From DATGMB01 sp035293845 (GTDB taxonomy: Bacteria > Acidobacteriota > Terriglobia > Bryobacterales > Bryobacteraceae), in the NCBI GenBank assembly GCA_035293845.1, contig DATGMB010000179.1:1-19386 (forward strand): a stretch of DNA of 19,386 nucleotides. Reading direction: 5' to 3'. The notes beneath the pieces are model-generated. The model worked only from the letters and a program-made list of their open reading frames with translations, did no database searches and was not told the origin of the DNA. Positions 1-6,474 of the stretch are shown here, in pieces. Both the position numbers and the translations under genes were made by a program. The stretch's first letter is position 1; each line of letters opens with the position of its first letter.

Positions 1-100
1 GATCGAGCGGCAGGGCAAAATACCCGCCGACTACCGCCACGACAAACGCCCCGGCCAGCAGCGACACGTACACTGCCGTGCTTTTCCCGACAAAACGCAC
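1..100 (-). CDS. 5' end of an unidentified membrane protein (partial)
   Basis: The minus strand reads an open frame from a GTG at 100 out through the left edge (33 codons visible). The residues run VRFVGKSTAVYVSLLAGAF and continue hydrophobic to about residue 28, ending GYFALPLD, so this is a single N-terminal membrane segment or uncleaved signal anchor. A TGA lies three codons upstream in the same frame, which restricts the start to GTG 100 or a downstream GTG near 77 or 73. There is no clear Shine-Dalgarno sequence, but a TATACT hexamer ends 8 bases before GTG 100, consistent with a leaderless message. The protein family cannot be told from this fragment. Confidence 0.6.
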   Translation of the reverse strand, partial: MRFVGKSTAVYVSLLAGAFVVAVVGGYFALPLD

Positions 101-108
101 TCGCTTTC

Positions 109-114
109 AGTATA
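109..114 (-). promoter_or_regulatory. Putative -10 element, TATACT
   Basis: TATACT on the minus strand lies 8 bases upstream of the GTG at 100. Transcription would then begin at or within a few bases of the start codon. No convincing -35 hexamer is seen. The same sequence reads TATAGT on the plus strand, so orientation is inferred from the gene. Confidence 0.4.
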
Positions 115-264
115 GTGGGCTCGCGGCATCGCACCGGCGGCACACCGGGTGAGCGGCCATGAATCGCCGGGCGCCTGGCGATATCCGCCCGCCATTCGCG
201 CTCACGCTACGGTCCGGCGGGGGCCGGGCTGCCCACTCCCGAGGTGGTCGCCAAACTCACGGGG

Positions 265-564
265 CTACCGCCAGCGCGCCAGCAGATGATTGTAGGCCTC
301 GTGAGTGCCAATCCAGGACCAGTACACGTCGTCACTTCGCCGCCGCGGCATGGCCCGATGGCTGCGTCCGACCTCGGCGGTCCAGACATTCCCCTTACGG
401 ACGAACCCAAGAGAAGGGTGGAGGGGATTCTCGCGGAACGGCCGGAACTGCTTGTCCGCAAGCGCGCGGACTTCTTCGGGCAGGTTCCGATCGCATTCCC
501 AGAACGATGGCAGGGCAAAGGAGCGGATGCGCCTGCTCCAGAGGCCGGAAATTACCGCGATCAA
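265..564 (-). CDS. RelE/ParE-superfamily toxin-like protein
   Basis: A 99-residue frame whose body fits the RelE/ParE-type toxin fold: a helical N-terminal part (FWECDRNLPEEVRALADKQF, about residues 21-40), the NPLHPSL segment, then strands KGNVWTAEVGRSHRA and DVYWSWIGTHEAYNHLL, which correspond to the family's 'W-x-V-x-V-G-x-x-Y-R-A ... W-I-G-x-H-x-x-Y-x-x-L' pattern. The expected start would be near the WSRRIRSF segment (about 540), but no start codon is there; the only ATG in frame is at 564, inside the antitoxin reading frame, giving an extra MIAVISGL leader. The toxin body shows no frameshift. Paired with a damaged antitoxin just upstream, it is probably inactive or poorly translated. 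Confidence 0.55.
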   Translation of the reverse strand: MIAVISGLWSRRIRSFALPSFWECDRNLPEEVRALADKQFRPFRENPLHPSLGFVRKGNVWTAEVGRSHRAMPRRRSDDVYWSWIGTHEAYNHLLARWR

Positions 565-741
565 TCTGCTCGTCGATGTCGGCCAGCATCTTCATTCCGG
601 CGCCGCCATCGGAAAAGTCGCGGCCGATCTCTTCGTCCCATGCTTTGTGATCAGCATCGATAAGCCACGCGAGGAGAGCCTCGCGGTCGTCGGGTCCGAG
701 TTCACTAATCGCCGCCTGGATTTGGCGCGCAGATCAGCCAT
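539..741 (-). pseudogene. Frameshifted antitoxin of the adjacent RelE/ParE-like toxin
   Basis: An ATG at 741 with a strong ribosome binding site (AGAGGAAGG, ending about 5 bases before it) starts MADLRA, then the frame is lost. One frame over, the text continues convincingly: QIQAAISELGPDDREALLAW, then LIDADHKAWDEEIGRDFSD, then DIDEQIDRGNFRPL, ending near 539. This is the pattern of antitoxins encoded directly before RelE-like toxins (a DREALLAWL-type helix, an acidic middle, and a terminal 'G-x-x-RPL'). Restoring one C in the CC at 724-725 would join MADLRA to QIQAAI in frame. The stop expected after RPL is also missing: the frame runs on into the toxin gene to 395. Family assignment rests on pattern recall; the frameshift is visible directly. 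Confidence 0.5.
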
Positions 742-840
742 GATTGCCTTCCTCTTTCCGCAAATAACACCGGCGGTTTGCAGCCTTCGCGGGCCGGCAT
801 CATCCTCATTCGCGAGCACGTGCGAGGCAGGCGAGGATGT

Positions 841-957
841 CGGCATGCATCCGGCCTCAGGCGTAATCCCGACGTACCGGGGTTCGGCGTTTGCATTTAT
901 GCTCCGGCAAAATTCTTGGATCTCCGGGGAGACGGTCTGGGGAGTCCGAGCCATCAT
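841..957 (-). pseudogene. N-terminal remnant of an unidentified gene
   Basis: An ATG at 957 (or 954), preceded by AAGG about 8 bases upstream, opens a frame with protein-like composition for about 39 residues (ARTPQTVSPEIQEFC, then EPRYVGITPEAGC). After that the text becomes low-quality Ser/Pro/Ala and the frame runs out of phase through the antitoxin region. It looks like the N-terminus of a small soluble protein whose remainder was deleted next to the toxin-antitoxin genes. I cannot name the family. An intact small protein ending at 592 is possible but less likely, since its second half is antisense to nothing and off-frame with the antitoxin. Confidence 0.3.
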
Positions 958-991
958 GTCGCGACCTTAGTTAGCGCGGCAACCCGCCTTT

Positions 992-1047
992 GTGGTCACC
1001 CGTGGTCACCCAATGTGTGTAAATTATTTGCGGACGCAAATTATTTG
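992..1047. repeat. Two short direct repeats beside the tRNA gene
   Basis: GTGGTCACCC occurs twice head to tail (992-1001 and 1002-1011). AAATTATTTG occurs at 1021-1030 and again at 1038-1047, each followed by CGGAC or AGGAC. They lie directly downstream of the tRNA-Glu 3' end. The second pair also forms the arms of a weak hairpin. Confidence 0.6.
1026..1041 (-). terminator. Possible weak terminator after tRNA-Glu
   Basis: ATTTGC and GCAAAT pair around a 4-base loop, 12 bases beyond the encoded CCA of the tRNA on the minus strand, and are followed by AATTT. The stem is AT-rich and only six pairs long, so this is tentative. Confidence 0.3.
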
Positions 1048-1053
1048 AGGACT

Positions 1054-1128
1054 TGGTAGCGCTAACGGGAATCGAACCCGTATTTGAGCCTTGAGAGGGC
1101 TCCGTCCTAACCGTTAGACGATAGCGCC
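1054..1128 (-). tRNA. tRNA-Glu, anticodon CTC
   Basis: The minus strand folds as a 75-base tRNA with an encoded CCA. Acceptor arms are GGCGCTA and TAGCGCT, the D arm is GTCT...AGGAC, the anticodon stem is GAGCC/GGCTC with loop CTCTCAA (anticodon CTC, reading GAG), the variable loop is 4 bases, and the T arm is ACGGG-TTCGATT-CCCGT, followed by discriminator A and CCA. The D-arm and anticodon-arm text resembles bacterial tRNA-Glu. The terminal acceptor pair is G1-U72, a wobble rather than a Watson-Crick pair. It lies head to head with the TPR-protein gene. Confidence 0.96.
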
Positions 1129-1138
1129 GTTTCCATTC

Positions 1139-1144
1139 ATTGTA
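1139..1144 (-). promoter_or_regulatory. -10 element of the tRNA-Glu promoter, TACAAT
   Basis: On the minus strand TGGTACAAT gives an extended -10 (TG-n-TACAAT) ending 10 bases before the mature tRNA 5' end. TTATCC, 19 bases further upstream, is a weak -35 candidate; it overlaps the -10 of the divergent TPR gene. Confidence 0.5.
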
Positions 1145-1164
1145 CCAGAGGCTCTCGGCCGCGG

Positions 1165-1170
1165 GATAAT
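1165..1170 (+). promoter_or_regulatory. -10 element upstream of the TPR operon, GATAAT
   Basis: GATAAT lies 8 bases before the ATG at 1179, with TTGTAC (1140-1145) 19 bases upstream as a -35 candidate. A GGGAG also sits 3 bases before the ATG, so both leaderless and ordinary initiation remain possible. Confidence 0.4.
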
Positions 1171-1178
1171 GGGAGCGC

Positions 1179-2861
1179 ATGCGGCGGATTCTTCGTCTCT
1201 GCCTCCCGGCCCTGATCCCGGCGCTCCTCGCCGCCGACGGGCATTGGGTGCGCTTTACTTCCGGCCCCTTCGAAGTCCTCACCGATGCCGGCGACCACGC
1301 CGGACGCGAAACCCTGGTGCAATTCCTCGAATTCCGGCACGCCGTCGGCCAAATCCTCGGCGAACCCGACCTCCAGACCCCGCTTCCCGTGCGCATTCTG
1401 GTCTTCCGGAACGCGCGCGGCTGGACCTCGCCCGCGCCGCTCTCTGAAGGGCGCGACCGCTACAACATCGTCCTGCAGGAAAAGAGCGCCGTGGCGCCGG
1501 CCGTCTACGCCGAGCTCACGCGGCTCTTTCTCGCATCCAACACCGCGCGCATGCCCGCCGCGTTCGAGCACGGCCTCACCGAATTCTTCTCGACCGTCCA
1601 GGTGACCGGCATCCACATCACCGCCGGGGCGCCGCCGCCCAGGCCCGATCTCGACTGGGCCCGCATCCACCTGCTGGTCGCCGATCCGGAATACTACGGC
1701 CGAATCCGCATTCTCCTCTACAATCTGCGCCACGGCGTCGCCGAGGAGCCGGCGTACCGCAACGCCTTCAATAAGTCTCCGGCCGAAATCGAAGCGCAGG
1801 CGAAGCAGCACTTCGCCGCCGGCCATTTCGCGACCACCTCGCTCGACAGCCGGCCTATGGCCGAGAGCGATTTCCCCGAGCGCCCGGTGTCCGATTCCGA
1901 CGCGCGGCTCGCCCGCGCGGACCTGCTCGCCGGCGCGCAATCCGCCGCCGAATACCGCGCCTTGCTCAACGATGACGCCAAGGTCCCGGAAGCCCACGAG
2001 GGCCTCGGCCTGCTCGCACTCCGCGACGGGCGCAAGGACGAAGCCCGCGCCGAGTTCGCTTCCGCGATGCAGGCGGGCAGCACCAGCGCGCGCTGCTATA
2101 TCGAATACGCACGGCTCGAGCCCGATCACGCCAAGGCCACTCAGGCGCTGCTCAAGGCCGCCGGGATCAACCCCAAGCTCGACGAGCCGTTCGCTCTCCT
2201 GGCCCAGCGCGATACCGATCCGCGCCAGCGCATCGCACACTGGCGGGCCGCCGCCGAACGCAACCCGCGCAACGCCGCCTACTGGCAATCGCTCGCCGAA
2301 TGCTACCTGGCCGATCACGATTTCGCCGGTGCCGCCAAGGCCTGGACGCAGGGCGAGCAGGCCGCCGCCGACCCCGCCACGCGCGACCGCATGCGCCAGG
2401 CGCGCCTGGCCGTCGAGCAGCAGCGGCTCGATTACGAAGCCGCCGAGAAACAGCGCGAAGCCGCGGAGCAGGCCCGCGAGCTCGAGAGCCTGAAGGCCGA
2501 GGCCCGCGCCCACGTCCACGCCATCGAGGCGCAATATAACGGCGGCGCGCCCAAGACCACTCCGAACGCCGTTCCGTGGTGGAATGGCCCGCAGCCGAAC
2601 GCGAAAGTTTCCGGCACGCTGACGCGCGTCGAATGCCTCGGCAAGCAATTGCGGCTGACCGTCCGCGCGGCGGAAGGCAAGCCGATGAAGCTCCTCATCG
2701 CCGATCCCGGCAAGGTGGTCCTGTCCGGGCAGCAGGCATCCGGCGGGCAGCAGATGCTCGCCTGCGGCGCGCAGAACCGCGCCGTCTCGATCGAATACTG
2801 GGCCAAAGCAGATGCCCGCCTCGGCACGGCGGGCGAGGTGGCCACCATCGAGCTCCAGTGA
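1179..2861 (+). CDS. Secreted TPR protein with a degenerate metallopeptidase-like domain
   Basis: A 560-residue protein with a signal peptide (MRRILRLCLPALIPALLAA, cleavage near residue 18-20), so it acts in the periplasm or outside. Residues 22-215 resemble the gluzincin-like domain found in many acidobacterial TPR proteins: the site that would carry HExxH reads AELTR (111-115), and the later 'EGLAEYFST'-type motif reads HGLTEFFST (131-139, keeping Glu135). The zinc-binding histidines are therefore gone. Residues about 240-400 contain tetratricopeptide-like helices (EAHEGLGLLALRDGRKDEAR; YWQSLAECYLADHDFAGAAK). Residues 405-450 are a charged coiled coil, and 475-560 form a small beta-rich C-terminal domain (GTLTRVECLGKQLRLTV). 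It starts a three-gene operon and overlaps the transporter gene by GTGA. Likely a scaffold or binding protein; substrate unknown. Confidence 0.85.
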   Translation: MRRILRLCLPALIPALLAADGHWVRFTSGPFEVLTDAGDHAGRETLVQFLEFRHAVGQILGEPDLQTPLPVRILVFRNARGWTSPAPLSEGRDRYNIVLQEKSAVAPAVYAELTRLFLASNTARMPAAFEHGLTEFFSTVQVTGIHITAGAPPPRPDLDWARIHLLVADPEYYGRIRILLYNLRHGVAEEPAYRNAFNKSPAEIEAQAKQHFAAGHFATTSLDSRPMAESDFPERPVSDSDARLARADLLAGAQSAAEYRALLNDDAKVPEAHEGLGLLALRDGRKDEARAEFASAMQAGSTSARCYIEYARLEPDHAKATQALLKAAGINPKLDEPFALLAQRDTDPRQRIAHWRAAAERNPRNAAYWQSLAECYLADHDFAGAAKAWTQGEQAAADPATRDRMRQARLAVEQQRLDYEAAEKQREAAEQARELESLKAEARAHVHAIEAQYNGGAPKTTPNAVPWWNGPQPNAKVSGTLTRVECLGKQLRLTVRAAEGKPMKLLIADPGKVVLSGQQASGGQQMLACGAQNRAVSIEYWAKADARLGTAGEVATIELQ

Positions 2862-4051
2862 CGCCACAACGCGACGCTGCACGCTTCCGCTGGCTGGTGC
2901 TGGGCCTGTTCGTGCTCTCCACCGCCATCAACTATCTCGACCGCGCCACGCTGGCCACCCTGGCGCCGGTCATCAAGAGCGAATTCCATCTCTCCAACGC
3001 CGAATACGGCTGGATCGTGAACGCTTTCCTGTTTACCTACATGCTCGCGGCGCCGTTCGCCGGCATGCTCGTGGACCGCCTGGGCCTGGATCGCGCCGCC
3101 ACGCTGGCCGTCGGCTTGTGGTCCTGCGCCGGGATCGCCACCGGGTTCTCGCGCGGCGTGGCCGGCCTGGCGATCTGCCGCGCCGTGCTCGGCGTGGCCG
3201 AAGCGGCCGGCATTCCCGCGGCCGGAAAGGCGATTCACCAATATCTCAAGCCCGGCGAACGAGCTCTCGGCAACGCCGTCAATCAGGCCGCGGTCAGCCT
3301 CGGGATGCTGCTGGCGCCGCCGGTCGCCACGTGGATCCTGGTGCATAGCGGCTGGCGCCAGGCGTTCGTCGCGACCGGATTCATCGGCCTGCTCTGGATT
3401 CCGGTATGGCTGCGCATCACTCCGCGCGCCGCGGCTGCCGGGCCGGACGCGCGGCCCTCCGGCATTCCGGCCGAGATCCTGCGCGACCGCCGCCTCTGGG
3501 GCTTCGTCTTCGCCAACGCGCTGAGCATGGTCCCTTACAATCTCTGGGTCAATTTCACGACGCTGTACTTCGTCGAAGCCCAGCGCCTCACCATCGTGCA
3601 GGCCGCATGGTTCGCCTGGATTCCGCCGGTTCTGGCCGCCGCGGGAGGCTTCGCCGGCGGCTGGCTCTCGCTGCGATGGATCGGCCGCGGCGTCGGTCCC
3701 GCTCCCGCGCGCCTGCGCGTCTGTCTGGTGGCCGCCGTGATCTCCCTCGCGACCGCTGCCATCCCCGCCGCGCCCGATGCCGCGCTCGCCGCCTGTGGCA
3801 TATCGCTCAGCTTCTTCGCGATCGCGGCTTTCAGCGTCAACATGTATTCCTTGCCCCTCGACATCTTCGGCGGTCCGCGCGCCGCGTTCGCCGTTTCCAT
3901 GCTCACCGCCTCGGCCGGCGCCGCCGGACTCATCTCGCCTGCTTTCGGAGCGCTCATCGACCGCCACGGCTATGCCCCGGTCACTGCCATCGCGGCCGTC
4001 TGCCCGCTGCTCGCCTGTGCGGTGCTCGGGCGCCTGAGGCTCAGCCGGTGA
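2858..4051 (+). CDS. MFS transporter, anion:cation symporter-like
   Basis: A 397-residue inner-membrane carrier of the major facilitator superfamily with about twelve hydrophobic segments. The first helix ends with INYLDRATL (24-32) and loop 2-3 carries GMLVDRLGLDR, the family's conserved 'G-x-x-x-D-R-x-G' signature. The NYLDR element and the EAAGIPAAGKAI segment resemble the ACS group (hexuronate, glucarate and related organic acid symporters). The substrate cannot be fixed from sequence. The start is the GTG at 2858, whose TGA overlap with the TPR gene (GTGA) implies translational coupling; the protein text becomes non-MFS upstream of it. The next gene overlaps its stop in the same way. Confidence 0.88.
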   Translation: MTPQRDAARFRWLVLGLFVLSTAINYLDRATLATLAPVIKSEFHLSNAEYGWIVNAFLFTYMLAAPFAGMLVDRLGLDRAATLAVGLWSCAGIATGFSRGVAGLAICRAVLGVAEAAGIPAAGKAIHQYLKPGERALGNAVNQAAVSLGMLLAPPVATWILVHSGWRQAFVATGFIGLLWIPVWLRITPRAAAAGPDARPSGIPAEILRDRRLWGFVFANALSMVPYNLWVNFTTLYFVEAQRLTIVQAAWFAWIPPVLAAAGGFAGGWLSLRWIGRGVGPAPARLRVCLVAAVISLATAAIPAAPDAALAACGISLSFFAIAAFSVNMYSLPLDIFGGPRAAFAVSMLTASAGAAGLISPAFGALIDRHGYAPVTAIAAVCPLLACAVLGRLRLSR

Positions 4052-5754
4052 AGCAGCGGCTCAAACGCTGGATATTCGGCCTGCTCGGCAAGGACCCCGA
4101 GGCCGTCGTCGTCACCTTCGCGAGCGGCCCGCCCGAGCTCTGCCGCCGGATGTACGACGAAGTCCGCGCCCTCGTTCCGGACCGCCGCCATTTTCTCGCC
4201 ACGCCCGAAAATTGGCCGGCGCTGCGGCGCGAGCTGCGCCGCTACCGCATCGGCCTCGCACCCGTCCTGCTCACCCGTGAGCCGAACGCCCTTCGCCGCG
4301 CCGCGTTCCGCCTGGCGCCGCGCAAGATCCTGGCCTACAACTCTCGACTCGAACGCCACCATTTGCGGCTCGATATCGCTTCGTACCTGTTCTGGCGCGG
4401 CGTCCCGCTCGACCGCATCTGGCTGCGCCCGCGCTGGTGGCCCTGGCGGCGCGAGCGCAGCACCGCACCGGACGCGATCCGCCGTGTCGAAGGCCGCCCC
4501 TGCTCGCCAGCGCGCCGCCGCATCGCGGTGCTCTCGCCCTATTTCCCCTACCCGCTCGCGCACGGCGGCGCTGTCCGCATCTATCACCTGCTGCGCGAGC
4601 TCGCCCGTGAATTCGATCTCGAGCTCTTCGCCTTCACCGATGGCCCCGTGGACCGCGCGCCCGCGAGCGATCTCGACCCTATCCGCGAATTCTGCGCCCG
4701 CATCGTTCTGGTCGAAAAACCGCGCTATCGCGAGCCCCGCTGGTCGACGCTGCTGCCGCCCGAGGTCCACGAGTTCCGCTCGCCCGCCATGCGCCGCGCG
4801 CTCGCCGAAGAGCGGCGCGAGTTCGGCTTTGAGCGCCTGCAGGTCGAATACACGCAGCTCGCCGAATACGGCGGCGATATTCTGGTCGAGCACGACATCA
4901 CCTTCGACCTCTTCGCGCAGATCCTGCGCCGCCGCCGCTCGCTCTCGGCCTGGTGGGACTGGTTCCGCTGGCGCCGCTTCGAAACCGCCGCCCTCCGCCG
5001 TTACGCCCGCGCGGTTGTCATGTCGAAGAAGGACGCCGAAATGCTCGGCCCGCGCGTCCCCGCCATCGTCATCGAAAATGGCGTGGACCTCGCCCGCTTC
5101 ACTCCCGAACCCGAACGCCCAGGGCGCCGTCTGCTCTTCATCGGCTCCTTCCGCCACTTCCCCAATATCGAGGCCTACCGCTTCTTTACGGGCGAGGTCT
5201 GGCCGTTCCTGCGCGACGCATTGCCCGATCTCGAGCTAACGGTCGTCTGCGGCGCCGATCCCCTCACCTACTGGCGCGCCTTCACCGACACGCCCGAGCC
5301 CGCCCGCGATCCACGCATCCGCCTGCTCGATTTCGTGGCGGACGTCCGACCGCTCTACGCCGAAGCCAACCTGGTGATCGTTCCCACGGTGGTCTCCGCG
5401 GGCACCAACGTCAAGGTGTTGGAGGCGATGGCGATGCAGCGTGGCGTGGTTTCGACCGCTTCCGGCAGCGCGGGCCTCGGCCTGCTTCACGGCCACAGCG
5501 TGTGGATTGCCGATACCCCGCAGGCCTTCGCCGCCGGCATCGCGACCCTCATCAACGACCCCGAACGCCGCGCGGCGCTGGCGGAAGCGGCCCACGCGCA
5601 CGCCCGCCGCCATTTCGACTGGAGCGCGCTCGGGGAGAAGCAGCGGGAGATGATCCGCTCGCTGCTCGGAGAGTCTACGGGCGCGCAGGGCGACGGAGCC
5701 ACCACTCCGCGAAGATCAGGTTCGGAACCCAGCAAAGCCACGACACAGCGATGA
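4048..5754 (+). CDS. Glycosyltransferase (GT4-like) with an extra N-terminal domain
   Basis: A 568-residue protein. Residues 157-540 form a GT-B glycosyltransferase of the GT4 type: an N-terminal Rossmann start IAVLSPYFPYPLAHGGAVR (159-177), then IENGVDLARF (342-351), the C-terminal domain start LLFIGSFRHFPN, and the donor-binding loop GTNVKVLEAMAMQRGVVST (452-470). It resembles sugar transferases of exopolysaccharide systems. Residues 18-135 are an additional domain (VVVTFASGPPELCRRMYDEV; KILAYNSRLERHHLRLDIAS) with a Rossmann-like look that I do not recognise. The GTG start at 4048 overlaps the MFS stop and has GAGG 9 bases upstream. The last 27 codons overlap the convergent DUF2306 gene and look non-conserved. 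Role inferred: surface polysaccharide or glycolipid synthesis. Confidence 0.85.
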   Translation: MKQRLKRWIFGLLGKDPEAVVVTFASGPPELCRRMYDEVRALVPDRRHFLATPENWPALRRELRRYRIGLAPVLLTREPNALRRAAFRLAPRKILAYNSRLERHHLRLDIASYLFWRGVPLDRIWLRPRWWPWRRERSTAPDAIRRVEGRPCSPARRRIAVLSPYFPYPLAHGGAVRIYHLLRELAREFDLELFAFTDGPVDRAPASDLDPIREFCARIVLVEKPRYREPRWSTLLPPEVHEFRSPAMRRALAEERREFGFERLQVEYTQLAEYGGDILVEHDITFDLFAQILRRRRSLSAWWDWFRWRRFETAALRRYARAVVMSKKDAEMLGPRVPAIVIENGVDLARFTPEPERPGRRLLFIGSFRHFPNIEAYRFFTGEVWPFLRDALPDLELTVVCGADPLTYWRAFTDTPEPARDPRIRLLDFVADVRPLYAEANLVIVPTVVSAGTNVKVLEAMAMQRGVVSTASGSAGLGLLHGHSVWIADTPQAFAAGIATLINDPERRAALAEAAHAHARRHFDWSALGEKQREMIRSLLGESTGAQGDGATTPRRSGSEPSKATTQR

Positions 5755-6298
5755 ACGCGGCGTGAAACGACCACTGCGCCGCAAAGAGCAGCAGCGGCAA
5801 TTCATTGCGCAGCGTCACCGCGGCAAGCGACAGGGCGAAACTGCGGACCATCCACTCCCGGTGGACACGGAACTGCCGGGCGCGCGCCGTGCGGTACCCC
5901 ATGGCGGCCGTCCAGAACCAGGCAACCGCCAGCAGCCCGAAGCCGAGGTGGGTGGCCCATCCTTCTTTCGAGTAGGCCGCGAGAATCATCCCCGCGGCCG
6001 AGGAAACCGCGATCGCGGCGAGATAGGCGCGGCCGAGCCAACGGTGCCAGGCCGCGTGCGCCTTGCGGAGCCAGGTCCAGAACTGCCACGGGCCGGTCAG
6101 CAGAGCCACGGCGCCCGCGCCCGCATGCACCTGCAGCACCGTGAGGCGCGGAGCGAAATGGTCATCCGAGAACGGAATCAAAAAGCACCGGACAATGGCG
6201 TAACCGGCCACCCCGAGGCAAGGAAGAATCCAGATCGCCCAGAGCCGCGATGCGCGTTTCGCCTCTGCGCGATCGATGGTTGTGGTCGCGGCGGACAT
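5675..6298 (-). CDS. DUF2306-family membrane protein
   Basis: A 207-residue polytopic protein with about six hydrophobic helices. Conserved polar positions fit the DUF2306 family: LQVHAGAGAVALL in helix 2, WHRWLGRAYL, and RVHREWMVRSFALSL, each carrying a His close to the membrane surface, plus a final VSWLCWVPNLIFAEWWL helix. The function of the family is unknown; the His pattern invites comparison with heme- or quinone-associated membrane proteins, which is speculation. It is transcribed alone, toward the glycosyltransferase gene, and its last 80 bases overlap that gene on the opposite strand. The start is ATG 6298, preceded by TATCAT at 7 bases and no Shine-Dalgarno sequence. Confidence 0.82.
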   Translation of the reverse strand: MSAATTTIDRAEAKRASRLWAIWILPCLGVAGYAIVRCFLIPFSDDHFAPRLTVLQVHAGAGAVALLTGPWQFWTWLRKAHAAWHRWLGRAYLAAIAVSSAAGMILAAYSKEGWATHLGFGLLAVAWFWTAAMGYRTARARQFRVHREWMVRSFALSLAAVTLRNELPLLLFAAQWSFHAAFIAVSWLCWVPNLIFAEWWLRRPARP

Positions 6299-6305
6299 TC
6301 ATAGC

Positions 6306-6311
6306 ATGATA
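6306..6311 (-). promoter_or_regulatory. Putative -10 element of the DUF2306 gene, TATCAT
   Basis: TATCAT on the minus strand lies 7 bases before the ATG at 6298, giving an essentially leaderless message. No recognisable -35 hexamer. Confidence 0.4.
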
Positions 6312-6373
6312 CGATGTTCGTCGCGGTTGTGTTCCGGCGTTCCGCGAGCCGCGGTAACCGGCGCCGCCCGGAC

Positions 6374-6398
6374 AAAAACCGGCCGATTGTCCGGTTTT
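6374..6398 (-). terminator. Intrinsic terminator of the his operon
   Basis: On the minus strand AAAACCGG (6398-6391), an 8-base loop and CCGGTTTT-T (6382-6374) form an 8-pair hairpin ending in five T. It lies 77 bases after the stop of the last operon gene and before the DUF2306 promoter. A second copy of the TGTCCGGTTTTC text at 6453-6464 forms its own 7-pair hairpin with AACCGGA (6441-6447), without a minus-strand T run. Confidence 0.6.
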
Positions 6399-6474
6399 CC
6401 AATTCGCGCTTCGCTTGTTTTCAAGAACTTGCGCAGGCTGAACCGGATGAAATGTCCGGTTTTCGGGAACAGCC

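Noticed and set aside
305..970. Plus-strand 221-codon frame across the toxin-antitoxin region
   Set aside because: No recognisable domain; the minus strand carries toxin- and antitoxin-like text with a strong ribosome binding site.
992..1047. CRISPR array or tRNA-derived att site
   Set aside because: Only two copies of each short repeat, no spacers of regular length and no copy of the tRNA 3' end.
1137..2882. Long minus-strand open frame (581 codons) opposite the TPR gene
   Set aside because: Composition is Gly/Arg/Val repeats typical of antisense reading of GC-rich codons; the opposite strand has a signal peptide, TPR text and a proper operon overlap.
2432..3967. Minus-strand open frame (511 codons) opposite the MFS gene
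   Set aside because: Rich in Gly/Arg/Glu with no domain; the plus strand encodes a clear twelve-helix transporter.
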